Shown here: one piece after another, positions 1 through 11,888 of the stretch | Layout: each line of letters begins with the position of its first letter | Numbering within the stretch: the stretch's first letter is position 1 | Source of the DNA: Acidobacteriota bacterium | GTDB lineage: Bacteria; Acidobacteriota; G020349885 | Reading direction: 5' to 3' | DNA: 37,946 bases | Assembly: GCA_020349885.1 (NCBI GenBank) | Contig: CP070701.1 | Location: forward strand, 239,123 to 277,068 | Program-made: the position numbers and the translations under genes | The notes under the pieces: model-generated | Seen by the model: the letters and a program-made list of their open reading frames with translations, nothing else | Database searches by the model: none | Told to the model about the DNA's origin: nothing

Positions 1-219
1 GAAGCGATGGTCGCGCTGGCCGCGGCCTTCGCCGTGAACTGCACGACGAGCGTCGAGGAGCACATCGGCGCAGCGCGCTCCGCCGGCGTCACGGACGAGG
101 AAATCGATTCCATTCTCCGGATGGCGGGCTTAGTCAGAGGCAAGGCGGTGTCCCACGTCGAGCGCATAGCGGAGCGGGTGAGGAAGGGCGTGGCCCCTGG
201 GGAAAGCACGGCGGAATAG
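1..219 (+). CDS. Carboxymuconolactone decarboxylase (AhpD-like) family protein, 3' part
   Basis: The reading frame is open from the first base, so the start lies outside the window; 72 codons remain. The visible part has the all-helical AhpD/CMD pattern: NCTTSVEEH followed by AARSAGVTDEEI and a further helix. The family's redox motif is CxxCxxxH with a nearby acidic residue. Here it reads CxxSxxxH, so one of the two redox cysteines is serine, which argues against a standard AhpD peroxidase disulfide cycle. The substrate cannot be told. A GC-rich hairpin follows the stop, and ccmF starts 132 bases downstream from its own likely promoter, so it need not belong to the cytochrome operon. Confidence 0.75.
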   Translation, partial: EAMVALAAAFAVNCTTSVEEHIGAARSAGVTDEEIDSILRMAGLVRGKAVSHVERIAERVRKGVAPGESTAE

Positions 220-230
220 GATAAACCCTT

Positions 231-254
231 GGGCGGAGTCCGTCGCCCCCGCCC
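231..254 (+). terminator. Weak hairpin after the CMD-family gene
   Basis: GGGCGG (231-236) pairs with CCGCCC (249-254) across a 12-base loop, 12 bases after the stop codon. No U-tract follows, so it is at best a weak or Rho-assisted terminator. Confidence 0.25.
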
Positions 255-276
255 TATCGCAGGAAGAGACCTTCTT

Positions 277-305
277 TTGACGCGAGCGGCGCGCTGGCGT
301 AGAAT
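277..305 (+). promoter_or_regulatory. Sigma-70-type promoter for ccmF operon
   Basis: TTGACG (277-282) and TAGAAT (300-305) are separated by exactly 17 bases. The predicted transcription start is near 312, about 40 bases before the ccmF ATG. It separates ccmF from the preceding CMD-family gene. Confidence 0.55.
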
Positions 306-351
306 GTTCGATGAAGGACGTTAACGCAGCCCGCCTTCTTGTCGAGTTGAT

Positions 352-2361
352 ATGATTCCCACCCTCGGGTCTTTCCTTCTCCTTCTGGCTTTCCTCGTCT
401 GCGCCTACGGCGTTACGGTGGCGTTTTCCGGCGCCGCCCTGCGCCACCACGCGGCGGTGCGGAGCGGCGAGCACGCCGTCCATGTCGTGACGTGGCTTAC
501 CGTGCTCGCCTCGCTGTGCCTCTGGCACGCCTTCCTGACGCACGACTTCTCCGTGGACTACGTCGCCCAGTATTCCAACCGCTCGCTTCCCATGTTCTTC
601 ACGTTCGCCTCCTTCTGGGCCGGGCAGAGCGGCTCGCTGTTGTTCTGGCTTCTCGTCCTTTCCATCTGCGGCACCCTCGTGGTGCTTCAGAACCGCCGCC
701 GCAACCGGGTCCTGATGCCCTACGTGACTGGCATCCTGCTCGTGCTCGCGCTCTTTTTTCTGGTGCTTCTCAACTTTGCGGCGAGTCCCTTCGAGCGGCT
801 GGATCCCGCCCCCGCAGACGGCCGGGGCCTCAACCCCCTGCTCCAGCACCCCGCGATGGCGGTACATCCGCCCACCCTGTTCCTGGGCTACGTGGGACTT
901 TCCGTTCCGTTCGCCTTCGCCCTGGCGAGCCTCATCGCGGGCAAGATGGACGGCGACTGGCTCCGCAGCATCCGCCGCTGGACGCTCGTCACGTGGACGT
1001 TTCTCTCGGTGGGCGTCGTGCTCGGCGGCCTTTGGGCCTACCACGAGCTCGGCTGGGGCGGCTACTGGGGATGGGACCCCGTGGAGAACGCCTCCCTCAT
1101 GCCGTGGTTCCTGTCCACGGCCTTCCTCCACAGCATCATGGTTCAGGAGCGGCGCGACATGTTCCGCGTCTGGAACATGGGCCTCATCGTTGGGGCGTTC
1201 CTGCTTACGCTCTACGGCACGTTCATCACGCGAAGCGGCATCCTGTCGAGCGTTCACTCGTTCGCGCTTTCGACAGTCGGCCCCTATTTCGTGGGTTTTC
1301 TTTTGCTGGTGACGCTTTATTCTTTCGGGATGCTCTTCTACCGGACACCGCGGCTGCGCGCCGTGGGAAAGCTCGATTCCATGGTTTCGCGCGAGAGCTC
1401 TTTTCTTTTGAACAACGTCTTCCTGCTCGCCATTGCGCTCGCCGTGCTCGTGGGCACCATCTGGCCCTTTATCACGGAGGCCGTCAAAGGAGTGAAGGTC
1501 AGCGTGGGGGCGCCGTTTTTCAATTTCGTGGTCCCGCCGATCGCCCTGGGGCTTCTGCTGCTGACCGGCGTCGGTCCGCTGCTCGCCTGGCGGGCGATGT
1601 CCTGGAGACACCTCGGCCGCACCCTCGCCGTTCCCGGCGTGGGCTTTCTGGCGACGCTGGTGGGACTTCGCCTGGGGGGCGTTACGGCGTGGTACGCGAA
1701 CGTTTTCCTGGCGTCGTGCGCCTTGACGCTTCTCTCCGTTGCGGTGGAGTTTCACCGGGGCGCCCGGGCGCGGCGGGAGATGGCGGGCGAGTCGCACGGA
1801 GCGGCGCTGTGGAGACTTTTGAGGAAGAACGGGCGCCGCTACGGAGGCTATATCGTGCACGTGGGCATCGTCGCCATCTTCGCGGCTATTACATGCTCCC
1901 ACGCGTTCAAAGAGGAGGCGGAGGCGGTTCTTTACGAGGGCGAAGCCATGCAGATTCGCGGCTACACGCTTGCCTATCGCGGCATCGAATCGACACCAGT
2001 CAATCCCGACGTGACCGAGACGGTGGCCACGCTGGATGTCTCCCGCGGCGAAAAACAGCTCGGGCCCATGAAACCATCTGTCATGTTCTACACCTACTGG
2101 GAACAACCCTCCACCGAGGTGGCCATCCGCTCGACGCTCGTGGAGGACCTTTACGTGATACTCGTTTCGTGGGGTGCAGGAGGTGAGCATGCTACGTTTC
2201 GCGTGTTCGTCAACCCGCTTGTCACGTGGCTGTGGCTGGGGGTGGCTGTCATGGTGCTGGGAATCGTGTTCTGTCTTCTTCCCAAGCCCCGGCAGGCCGA
2301 GGGCAGGCCCCGGCAGGCCGAGGGCGAGCCCGCCGCTTCGCTTCCGGAGGAGCGTTCTTGA
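352..2361 (+). CDS. ccmF: Cytochrome c haem-lyase subunit CcmF
   Basis: CcmF is the integral-membrane synthase of system I cytochrome c maturation; with CcmH it attaches haem to apocytochrome CxxCH motifs on the outer face of the inner membrane. The 669-residue length matches the family, and the protein is a chain of hydrophobic spans. The tryptophan-rich haem-handling loop is clear at about residues 233-252 (GWGGYWGWDPVENASLMPW), preceded by HPPTLFLGYVG near 172. A soluble stretch at about 525-620 precedes the last span. The start has only a poor ribosome site (GAGTTGAT). The tail carries two copies of a 21-bp repeat. Its stop overlaps the ccmH start by one base (TGATG), implying translational coupling. 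No ccmE, ccmC or ccmG is visible upstream. Confidence 0.96.
   Translation: MIPTLGSFLLLLAFLVCAYGVTVAFSGAALRHHAAVRSGEHAVHVVTWLTVLASLCLWHAFLTHDFSVDYVAQYSNRSLPMFFTFASFWAGQSGSLLFWLLVLSICGTLVVLQNRRRNRVLMPYVTGILLVLALFFLVLLNFAASPFERLDPAPADGRGLNPLLQHPAMAVHPPTLFLGYVGLSVPFAFALASLIAGKMDGDWLRSIRRWTLVTWTFLSVGVVLGGLWAYHELGWGGYWGWDPVENASLMPWFLSTAFLHSIMVQERRDMFRVWNMGLIVGAFLLTLYGTFITRSGILSSVHSFALSTVGPYFVGFLLLVTLYSFGMLFYRTPRLRAVGKLDSMVSRESSFLLNNVFLLAIALAVLVGTIWPFITEAVKGVKVSVGAPFFNFVVPPIALGLLLLTGVGPLLAWRAMSWRHLGRTLAVPGVGFLATLVGLRLGGVTAWYANVFLASCALTLLSVAVEFHRGARARREMAGESHGAALWRLLRKNGRRYGGYIVHVGIVAIFAAITCSHAFKEEAEAVLYEGEAMQIRGYTLAYRGIESTPVNPDVTETVATLDVSRGEKQLGPMKPSVMFYTYWEQPSTEVAIRSTLVEDLYVILVSWGAGGEHATFRVFVNPLVTWLWLGVAVMVLGIVFCLLPKPRQAEGRPRQAEGEPAASLPEERS
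2287..2328 (+). repeat. Two tandem 21-bp repeats in the ccmF tail
   Basis: Units 2287-2307 and 2308-2328 differ only at the last bases and encode PRQAEGR/PRQAEGE after the last membrane span. This in-frame duplication lengthens the cytoplasmic or periplasmic tail and is probably neutral. Confidence 0.8.
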
Positions 2362-2897
2362 TGAAGCGCGTAGCGGGAGTCGCCGCCTTCGCCCTGTGTT
2401 TGGCCGTGCTCGGCTTTGCGTCCGTATGGGCGCAGGGCGAGGATTCGGGCGTGGAGCCTCCCGAGGCGAAGCGGGAGGGCTTTACGCAATACCGTGAGCA
2501 GGCGAAAGAGGTGGCCAGCGACCTCATCTGCTTCTGTCCCGGCTGTGACGAGCGCTCGGTGCTCAGCGAGTGCAACTGCAGCTTCGCCTACAGGGAGCTC
2601 GGCCGCGTCGAGGCGCTCCTTTCGGAAGGAAAAACGCCCGAGGAGGTCGTCGCGCTCTACGTAAAGGAGCATGGCCGGTTCGTACTGGCCGTTCCGCCCG
2701 CGAGAGGATTTCACCTCGTGGCCTGGGGGCTTCCTTTCGCGGGAATGCTGCTCGGTGCCCTGATTCTCTGGATTGTGCTGCGCCGCATCACGGCCTCCCG
2801 CGAAGAGGAGACCGAGCCGGCCGACGTCGAAACATCTTCCACCTCCCCGGAACTCTTGAAGCGCGCTCGAGAGGAACTGGAGAAATACGACTTCTGA
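2361..2897 (+). CDS. ccmH: Cytochrome c biogenesis protein CcmH (thiol-redox subunit)
   Basis: CcmH reduces or holds the apocytochrome haem-binding cysteines and works with CcmF. The ATG at 2361 is chosen because it follows GGAGGA by about nine bases and overlaps the ccmF stop; it gives 178 residues. A signal peptide or N-terminal span (about 5-25) leads to the periplasmic domain with CFCPGC near residue 55, followed by ECNCSFAYREL, the Cys-rich variant seen in some non-proteobacterial CcmH proteins instead of the plain LRCxxC. A second hydrophobic span lies at about 118-140, followed by an acidic cytoplasmic tail. A GTG/ATG-initiated longer frame starting inside ccmF is rejected. Confidence 0.9.
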   Translation: MKRVAGVAAFALCLAVLGFASVWAQGEDSGVEPPEAKREGFTQYREQAKEVASDLICFCPGCDERSVLSECNCSFAYRELGRVEALLSEGKTPEEVVALYVKEHGRFVLAVPPARGFHLVAWGLPFAGMLLGALILWIVLRRITASREEETEPADVETSSTSPELLKRAREELEKYDF

Positions 2898-2915
2898 GCG
2901 CACAGGGAGAACCCA

Positions 2916-3266
2916 ATGGCAATCGTACTGATGGTCGTCGTTATCGTGGGAACCACCGCCGTGGCGGTCGTTTACCTGATAGAGCCCTTCCTGCACAAGG
3001 AGCGTGTCCTGGAGGACGAGCTTCGAATGCGGCACGACCAGTTCGTGTGGGAAAAGAACGTCCTGCTTCAGGGCCTGAAGGAGCTGGAGATGGACTACCG
3101 GATGCAGAAGCTCTCGGAGGAGGATTACGGGGCGCATCGGGAGCTGCTTCTCGCGCGGGCGGCGGAGCGAATCGCACGGATTGAGGCCGTCAAGAAAGAG
3201 GCGGCGGAGCGGGAGATCGAGCTCGAGGTCGCGCGCGTGCGCGCGGCGCGCTCCCGCACCGCGTAG
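2916..3266 (+). CDS. CcmI-like small membrane protein
   Basis: 116 residues: one N-terminal transmembrane span (about 2-24), then a charged helical region. The segment LKELEMDYRMQKLSEEDY (near residue 51) matches the N-terminal signature of CcmI, the apocytochrome chaperone, where an LxxLExDxxxGKLSxxDY pattern follows the first span. The TPR domain of full CcmI is absent, so this is a short form rather than a complete chaperone. It lies 18 bases after ccmH with GGAGAA before the start, and probably closes the ccm operon. It may scaffold CcmF-CcmH; this is inferred from position and family resemblance. Confidence 0.75.
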   Translation: MAIVLMVVVIVGTTAVAVVYLIEPFLHKERVLEDELRMRHDQFVWEKNVLLQGLKELEMDYRMQKLSEEDYGAHRELLLARAAERIARIEAVKKEAAEREIELEVARVRAARSRTA

Positions 3267-3339
3267 GATGCGCCGGTCCATAAGGCTTTGCTTTCCAATT
3301 CTCTTTTCCCGTGTCGGGGTCGGGGCCTCCGGCTTTTGC

Positions 3340-3370
3340 TTGACGAGGGATGCATAGAGAAAGTACAATG
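3340..3370 (+). promoter_or_regulatory. Possible promoter for the DUF2703-like gene
   Basis: TTGACG (3340-3345) and TACAAT (3365-3370) lie 19 bases apart, two more than ideal. They are followed about 60 bases later by AAAGGAGAG and the ATG at 3432. The 165-base gap after the ccm operon makes a separate promoter plausible. Confidence 0.35.
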
Positions 3371-3431
3371 TTGGGGTGGGCGAGCTTGAAACAAGTTTTT
3401 AAAACCGGAAGCGAAAGAAAGGAGAGAAAGC

Positions 3432-4181
3432 ATGGTGAAGGCGAATAAGTATCTTGTCGGTCTGATGGTCATCGCGGCGTTCGGAAGCTGCGTCGCCCAG
3501 TGCAAAAGAGCGAAGACGGCGAGTCCCCCCGTGCAGCTGAAGCAGCAAACGCTTCAGGTCCGATGGCAGCGCTTTGTCGGCGAAAAGGGCGAGACGTGCG
3601 AGCGGTGCAGGGCGACCGGGCAGGAGGTCCAGAAGGCGTTCCAGACCCTTTCGCGCTCCCTGACGTCGCTGGGAATCAAGCTTTCGCTGGGCAAGGACAA
3701 GCTCGACCCCGAAGCGTTCGCCCAGGACGTTTCCCAGTCCAATCGCATCTGGATCGGCGAGAAGCCGATCGAAAAATTGCTGGGGGCGCGCGTGGGAAAA
3801 AGCACCTGCGGGGCCTGCTGTGAGATAACCGGCAAGCAGGGAGTGAAGTGCCGGACTCTCAAGATTGGAAAGGACACGTACGAGGTGGTGCCCGCGAGCC
3901 TCATTGTCCGGGCGGGGCTCATTGCCGCCTCGGAGCTCATCGTCACCGAGCCGGCGGCGGCGCCCTCCTGCAAGGTACACGGCTCGAAGGGGAAGTGCCC
4001 GCCCGGCTGCGGCGTGAGTCCTTCCAAACCCGACACGGCTTCCAAACCCGACACGGCTTCCAAACCCGGCACGGCTTCCGAACCCGGCGCGGCTTCCAAA
4101 CCCGGCACGACTTCCGAACCCGGCACGACTTCCAAACCCGGCTGCGGCACGAAGCCTCTCAAGAAACCCAGCTCGACGTAG
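3432..4181 (+). CDS. DUF2703-like exported cysteine-rich protein with SKPxTA repeat tail
   Basis: 249 residues. An N-terminal hydrophobic segment (about 6-22) suggests export; FGSC and VAQC follow but neither is a good lipobox. The core has a WQRFVGEKGETCERC motif (CxxC near residue 57), a strand carrying IWIGEKPIEKLLG, then STCGACCEITGKQGVKC and a hydrophobic helix. This fits DUF2703, an uncharacterised family with TCxRC and CxxC-type motifs and a thioredoxin-like feel. A low-complexity tail follows (residues 198-239) made of seven six-residue units, mostly SKPDTA/SKPGTA. A good ribosome site (GGAGAG) precedes the ATG. The role is unknown; metal or thiol chemistry in the periplasm is an inference from the cysteines. 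Confidence 0.6.
   Translation: MVKANKYLVGLMVIAAFGSCVAQCKRAKTASPPVQLKQQTLQVRWQRFVGEKGETCERCRATGQEVQKAFQTLSRSLTSLGIKLSLGKDKLDPEAFAQDVSQSNRIWIGEKPIEKLLGARVGKSTCGACCEITGKQGVKCRTLKIGKDTYEVVPASLIVRAGLIAASELIVTEPAAAPSCKVHGSKGKCPPGCGVSPSKPDTASKPDTASKPGTASEPGAASKPGTTSEPGTTSKPGCGTKPLKKPSST
4023..4148 (+). repeat. Seven tandem 18-bp in-frame repeats
   Basis: Units of 18 bp begin with TCCAAACCC or TCCGAACCC at 4023, 4041, 4059, 4077, 4095, 4113 and 4131; the last is degenerate. They encode the six-residue repeat S(K/E)P(D/G)(T/A)(A/T). Near-identity at DNA level points to recent slippage expansion. Confidence 0.93.
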
Positions 4182-4246
4182 CTCTTCCGACCAGAGGCCT
4201 TTCTTTCGCCCGCGGCTCCCCGCGGCGGCGTGCGGTTCGTGCTACC

Positions 4247-5608
4247 ATGGGGGCCGTGGAAAATTCTTTTCGCATCTTCGCGGCGGCGGCGCTCTGCGGC
4301 GTCGCGGCGCTTTCGCTCGGGGCGCAGCAAAGCGGCGAGGGGACCGTTCCGGGTGAGGCCGAGACGGGGGGCGAGGTGCATCTCGCCATCGCGGAGGGCG
4401 CGGCGTTCGTTCGCGTGGCCGTGCCGCCGCCCTTGCTGGAGGAGAAAACGCCGGAGCTCGAGGCGCTCGCGCGGGAGTTGCGCGAGGTGATTCTGAACGA
4501 CCTCACGTTCGCGTGGAACATCGAGCTCCTGAGTCCGTCGCTCTACAAGTACGTGCCCGAGTTTTCCCTCGAGAACCGCCAACTGAAGATCTGGCGCTCG
4601 CTCGGAGCGGACGCCGTGTTCATCGTGGTCGCGGAAAAGAGGGGCGGCGGCATGAAGGCGGAGGGGCGGCTCTTCGACGCGCGCACGGGGCAGATGATTT
4701 TCGGCAAGCGCCTGCGCGGCGAGCTGGAGCTCAAGCGCTCCATGGGACACGCCTTCTCCGACGAGATCGTGTACTACTACACGGGCACGCGGGGCTCGTT
4801 CGGCGCCCCCCTCGTCTTCGCTACATCCCGCGGCGGCGAGGGGCGCACCCTCGCCACGTCCGACTACGACGGCGAGAGCAGGCGCCTCATTCTTTCCGCC
4901 TCCGCGCTCAACATGCTGCCCGCATGGTCGCCCGACTCGGAACATATTCTTTTTACGTCATTCGAGAAGAAGCCCGTGCAGGCGGGCCTTTTTCTCATCG
5001 ACCGGTTCGGTCTCACGGAGCCGAAAAAGCTGACGCGGCTCCCCATGGCCACGGGCGGCGCGTTCTCGCCCGACGGCCGCCGCATCGTGTTCTCGGCCTC
5101 GGACGGCGACGGAAACCTCGACCTTTACGTCTGTCGGCGCGACGGCAAGCGCCTCCAGCGGCTCACCCATCACCCCGCCATAGACACCGCGCCCGCGTGG
5201 TCGCCCACGGGACGCGAGATCGCCTTCACGTCGGACCGCGGCGGCTCGCCGCAAATCTACGCGATGGACGCCGAGGGCGCGAACGTCCGCCGCCTCTCGC
5301 GGTGGGCGAGCTACTGCGACGCGCCCGCCTGGTCGCCCGACGGCGGGCGCATCGTCTACACGGCGCGGCTGGAGGGGAGCTTTCACCTCGTCGTCCTCGA
5401 CCTGGCCACCGGCGAGGAGGTGCGCCTGACCGAGCCGGGCGCGAGCCACGAGTCGCCCTCGTGGTCGCCCGACGGGAGCATGCTCGCCTACGCCTCGAAC
5501 CGCACTGGCCGCTACCAGATATACGTCTCCCGGAGCGACGGCACGCGCGCGCGGCAGGTCACTTCCGAGGGCGAGAACACGACCCCCTCGTGGGCGGCGG
5601 CTCCGTAG
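4247..5608 (+). CDS. tolB: Tol-Pal translocation protein TolB
   Basis: Periplasmic beta-propeller of the Tol-Pal envelope system. The ATG at 4247 gives 453 residues (E. coli TolB is about 430) and begins with a basic/hydrophobic signal peptide ending near ALSLGAQQ. The N-terminal TolB domain spans roughly residues 40-150; five propeller-blade motifs of the WSPDG type follow (AWSPDSEHILF, FSPDGRRIVFS, WSPTGREIAFTS, WSPDGGRIVYT, WSPDGSMLAYAS). No Shine-Dalgarno is obvious, and the upstream in-frame codons overlap the end of the previous gene's neighbourhood without a better start. tolQRA and pal are not adjacent; an Exb/TonB-type cluster about 24 kb away may supply the motor. It ends in a convergent gap with gyrB. 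Confidence 0.93.
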   Translation: MGAVENSFRIFAAAALCGVAALSLGAQQSGEGTVPGEAETGGEVHLAIAEGAAFVRVAVPPPLLEEKTPELEALARELREVILNDLTFAWNIELLSPSLYKYVPEFSLENRQLKIWRSLGADAVFIVVAEKRGGGMKAEGRLFDARTGQMIFGKRLRGELELKRSMGHAFSDEIVYYYTGTRGSFGAPLVFATSRGGEGRTLATSDYDGESRRLILSASALNMLPAWSPDSEHILFTSFEKKPVQAGLFLIDRFGLTEPKKLTRLPMATGGAFSPDGRRIVFSASDGDGNLDLYVCRRDGKRLQRLTHHPAIDTAPAWSPTGREIAFTSDRGGSPQIYAMDAEGANVRRLSRWASYCDAPAWSPDGGRIVYTARLEGSFHLVVLDLATGEEVRLTEPGASHESPSWSPDGSMLAYASNRTGRYQIYVSRSDGTRARQVTSEGENTTPSWAAAP

Positions 5609-5646
5609 AAAATTCCTGTAGAAGCGGCGGAGGTCTTCCGACCGCT

Positions 5647-5665
5647 CCCCCTTTGGTAAAGGGGG
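5647..5665. repeat. Short palindrome CCCCCTTT-GGT-AAAGGGGG
   Basis: A perfect 8-bp stem (5647-5654 with 5658-5665) with a three-base loop, followed by TTGGGGGGATTA. This motif type recurs as a small dispersed intergenic repeat in many bacterial genomes. Here it lies in the tolB-gyrB convergent gap and could also stop transcription. Confidence 0.6.
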
Positions 5666-5704
5666 TTGGGGGGATTACAAGAAATAAAGGAAAAACATCA
5701 AAAG

Positions 5705-5726
5705 GGGCGGCCCTACGTGGCCGCCC
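5705..5726. terminator. Bidirectional hairpin between convergent tolB and gyrB
   Basis: GGGCGGCC (5705-5712) and GGCCGCCC (5719-5726) form a perfect 8-bp GC stem around CTACGT. AAAA precedes it on the plus strand, which becomes a U-run when read from gyrB on the minus strand (TTTT after the stem). The position, 28 bases past the gyrB stop, fits a terminator for gyrB. Confidence 0.5.
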
Positions 5727-5753
5727 AAAGAAGGCACGCACGCAGGCGTGCTC

Positions 5754-8213
<2,460 letters not shown>

Positions 8214-8282
8214 TTAAGGTTTGACGTTCGTCATTGCCCCCGAACGATTTTAGACACTCCTCAGATTAGCACATGGGCGGCG

Positions 8283-8343
8283 AAAAATCCACCAAAAATT
8301 CGCAGAATTTTGCCCAAAATTTTCCTGAATTTTAAGGAAAAAA
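8283..8343. promoter_or_regulatory. Phased A/T tracts upstream of gyrB
   Basis: Six A/T runs centred near 8285, 8297, 8308, 8320, 8331 and 8341 recur every 11-12 bases (the last after 9) in otherwise GC-rich DNA, 85-145 bases upstream of gyrB. Helically phased A-tracts bend DNA, and supercoiling-controlled gyrase promoters are a natural place for this. A clear -35/-10 pair is not visible; TAATCT near 8265-8270 on the minus strand is a weak candidate -10. Confidence 0.45.
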
Positions 8344-8418
8344 GGGACCTGCTAGGCTAGGGCGTTCGGCGTTCGAGCGGTAGCTTCACGTCCTCCGAAA
8401 GCCGTTCGTCATCGCGGG

Positions 8419-10434
<2,016 letters not shown>

Positions 10435-10445
10435 AAGAGCCTCCT

Positions 10446-11030
10446 TTACGTTTCCGGGGTTTCAGGATTGCGTTCGTTGAATCGGTTCATTGCCTCACGC
10501 ACGCCATGGGTGAGGGCGACCTCGATGGCGTCGCAGGAGCGGTCCAGAATCCGCGGAAGCTCCGCGACTTCGTCATCGAGAAAATTTTCCAGGACGTATT
10601 CGGTCGCGTCGGCGGGCTTGTCCGCCCCGCGGATGCCGAGGCGGAGCCGCGCGAAATCATCCGTTTGCAGATTCTCCATAATCGAGTGCACCCCCTTGTG
10701 CCCGCCGTCGCCCCCGCCCTGCTTGAGCCGCAGGATGCCGAAGCGCAGATCGAGGTCGTCGTGGACGACCGTCAGCGACTCGTCCTCCTCGACGTCGAGC
10801 GCCGCCACGGCTTTGCCGCTTTCGTTCATGAAGGTGCGCGGCTTGACGAGAAGCACCTCTTTGTTTCCGAGGCGGCACAGTGCGCTCTCGTAAAGGGGAT
10901 GCGGCGCCTGGCGTTTTCCCCGGTGCCGCTGGAAGAAGTGCTCCACGCAGAGAAAGCCGAAATTGTGCCTCGTGTGCGCGTAGCGCTCGCCCGGATTGCC
11001 CAGGCCCACGATGTATCGGGGCGACGCCAT
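10446..11030 (-). CDS. pth: Peptidyl-tRNA hydrolase
   Basis: Releases tRNA from prematurely terminated peptidyl-tRNA. 194 residues, the normal size. Family signatures are visible: [20 protein letters not shown] at the N-terminus with the catalytic His of the HNFGF segment, [10 protein letters not shown], and HDDLDLRFG with the catalytic Asp. [13 protein letters not shown] follows. It sits third in the classical prs-rplY-pth order, 38 bases after rplY, with a poor ribosome site, which may suggest coupling to the upstream gene. Confidence 0.96.
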   Translation of the reverse strand: MASPRYIVGLGNPGERYAHTRHNFGFLCVEHFFQRHRGKRQAPHPLYESALCRLGNKEVLLVKPRTFMNESGKAVAALDVEEDESLTVVHDDLDLRFGILRLKQGGGDGGHKGVHSIMENLQTDDFARLRLGIRGADKPADATEYVLENFLDDEVAELPRILDRSCDAIEVALTHGVREAMNRFNERNPETPET

Positions 11031-11068
11031 CGGGAAGAATCAAAGGCCGGAGGGCAAAAGGAAACGCA

Positions 11069-11869
11069 TCACTTTTTCCTCTTGCCTTTTTCTTTTTTCT
11101 TGCCTTTCTTCGCCGCCGCTTCCTCTTCCTTGGCGGGTTCCTTGCCTTTCTTCGCCGCCGCTTCCTTTTCCTCGGCGGGCTCCTTGCCTTCCGCGGGCGC
11201 CTCTTCGCCCTCGGCAACCTTCTTTCCGCGGCCGATGACTTCGGGCTCCTCGGCTGCGGCCTCGGCCTCCACGGCGGCGGCCTCCGCTTCCTCGGGCTCC
11301 GGCTCCTTCACGGGCTCCTGAATGGTCAGGAGGGGGATTTCGGGCTCGTGGAGCACTTCGACGCCTTCGCCGAAATTGACGTCGCGGATGCGCACGATGC
11401 CGTGGAGGTGGAGGTTTGAAATGTCGATGCGCACCGAGTCGGGTATGCGGCTAGGAAGGCAGCGCAGCTCGATTTCGCGCAGCACGATGGTGAGGAAGCC
11501 GCCTTCGTCCTTGATGCCCGGGGCGATGCCGTAGGTCTCGACCGGCACCTCCACCTCGACGGGCTTTGAAACGTCCACGCGCACCAGGTCCACGTGCAGG
11601 AGGTCGCCGGTGACGGGATGGTACTGGTAATCGCGGAGCATGACCATGCGCCCTTCCGCGTCATCGCGTTCTTGAATCTTGAAGAGCGTGTTGGTGCCCT
11701 TTGGCGAGTGCAGGATGTTCAGGATGTCCTTCGGGTCGAGCTGCAGGGCGGCGGTCGGTTTTCCCAGGCCGTACACCACGGCCGGAATGCGGCCCTGGCG
11801 GCGCAGGCGGCGCGATTCATTTTTTCCGGTCTTTTCTCGAAACTCGGCGGGAATGACAAGCTCAGGCAT
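11069..11869 (-). CDS. rplY: 50S ribosomal protein L25 (CTC/TL5 type) with charged tail
   Basis: Binds 5S rRNA. 266 residues: an N-terminal L25 5S-binding beta-barrel (about 1-95; KTGKNESRRLRRQGRIPAVVYG is the conserved opening, here cited from residues 9-30 in part) followed by the TL5/CTC C-terminal beta domain (to about 190). It ends in a long Glu/Ala then Lys-rich tail (about 200-266) containing two copies of a 14-residue unit. The tail is much longer than in most L25 proteins and is likely disordered; it may contact rRNA or be neutral. It starts 19 bases after prs. Confidence 0.93.
   Translation of the reverse strand: MPELVIPAEFREKTGKNESRRLRRQGRIPAVVYGLGKPTAALQLDPKDILNILHSPKGTNTLFKIQERDDAEGRMVMLRDYQYHPVTGDLLHVDLVRVDVSKPVEVEVPVETYGIAPGIKDEGGFLTIVLREIELRCLPSRIPDSVRIDISNLHLHGIVRIRDVNFGEGVEVLHEPEIPLLTIQEPVKEPEPEEAEAAAVEAEAAAEEPEVIGRGKKVAEGEEAPAEGKEPAEEKEAAAKKGKEPAKEEEAAAKKGKKKEKGKRKK
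11099..11182 (-). repeat. Two 42-bp tandem repeats encoding the L25 tail
   Basis: 11099-11140 and 11141-11182 are near-identical 42-bp units; read on the minus strand they encode EPAEEKEAAAKKGK and EPAKEEEAAAKKGK. A partial third unit follows upstream in the gene. Confidence 0.85.
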
Positions 11870-11888
11870 GGCTCGGGAATCTCCTCGG

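Noticed and set aside
130-2190. Long minus-strand reading frame opposite ccmF
   Set aside because: It is His/Arg/Glu-rich without any fold signature, and is the antisense of a certain gene in GC-rich DNA.
3554-4945. Minus-strand frame across the DUF2703-like gene and tolB
   Set aside because: Covers two real genes on the plus strand and translates their repeats as low-complexity text.
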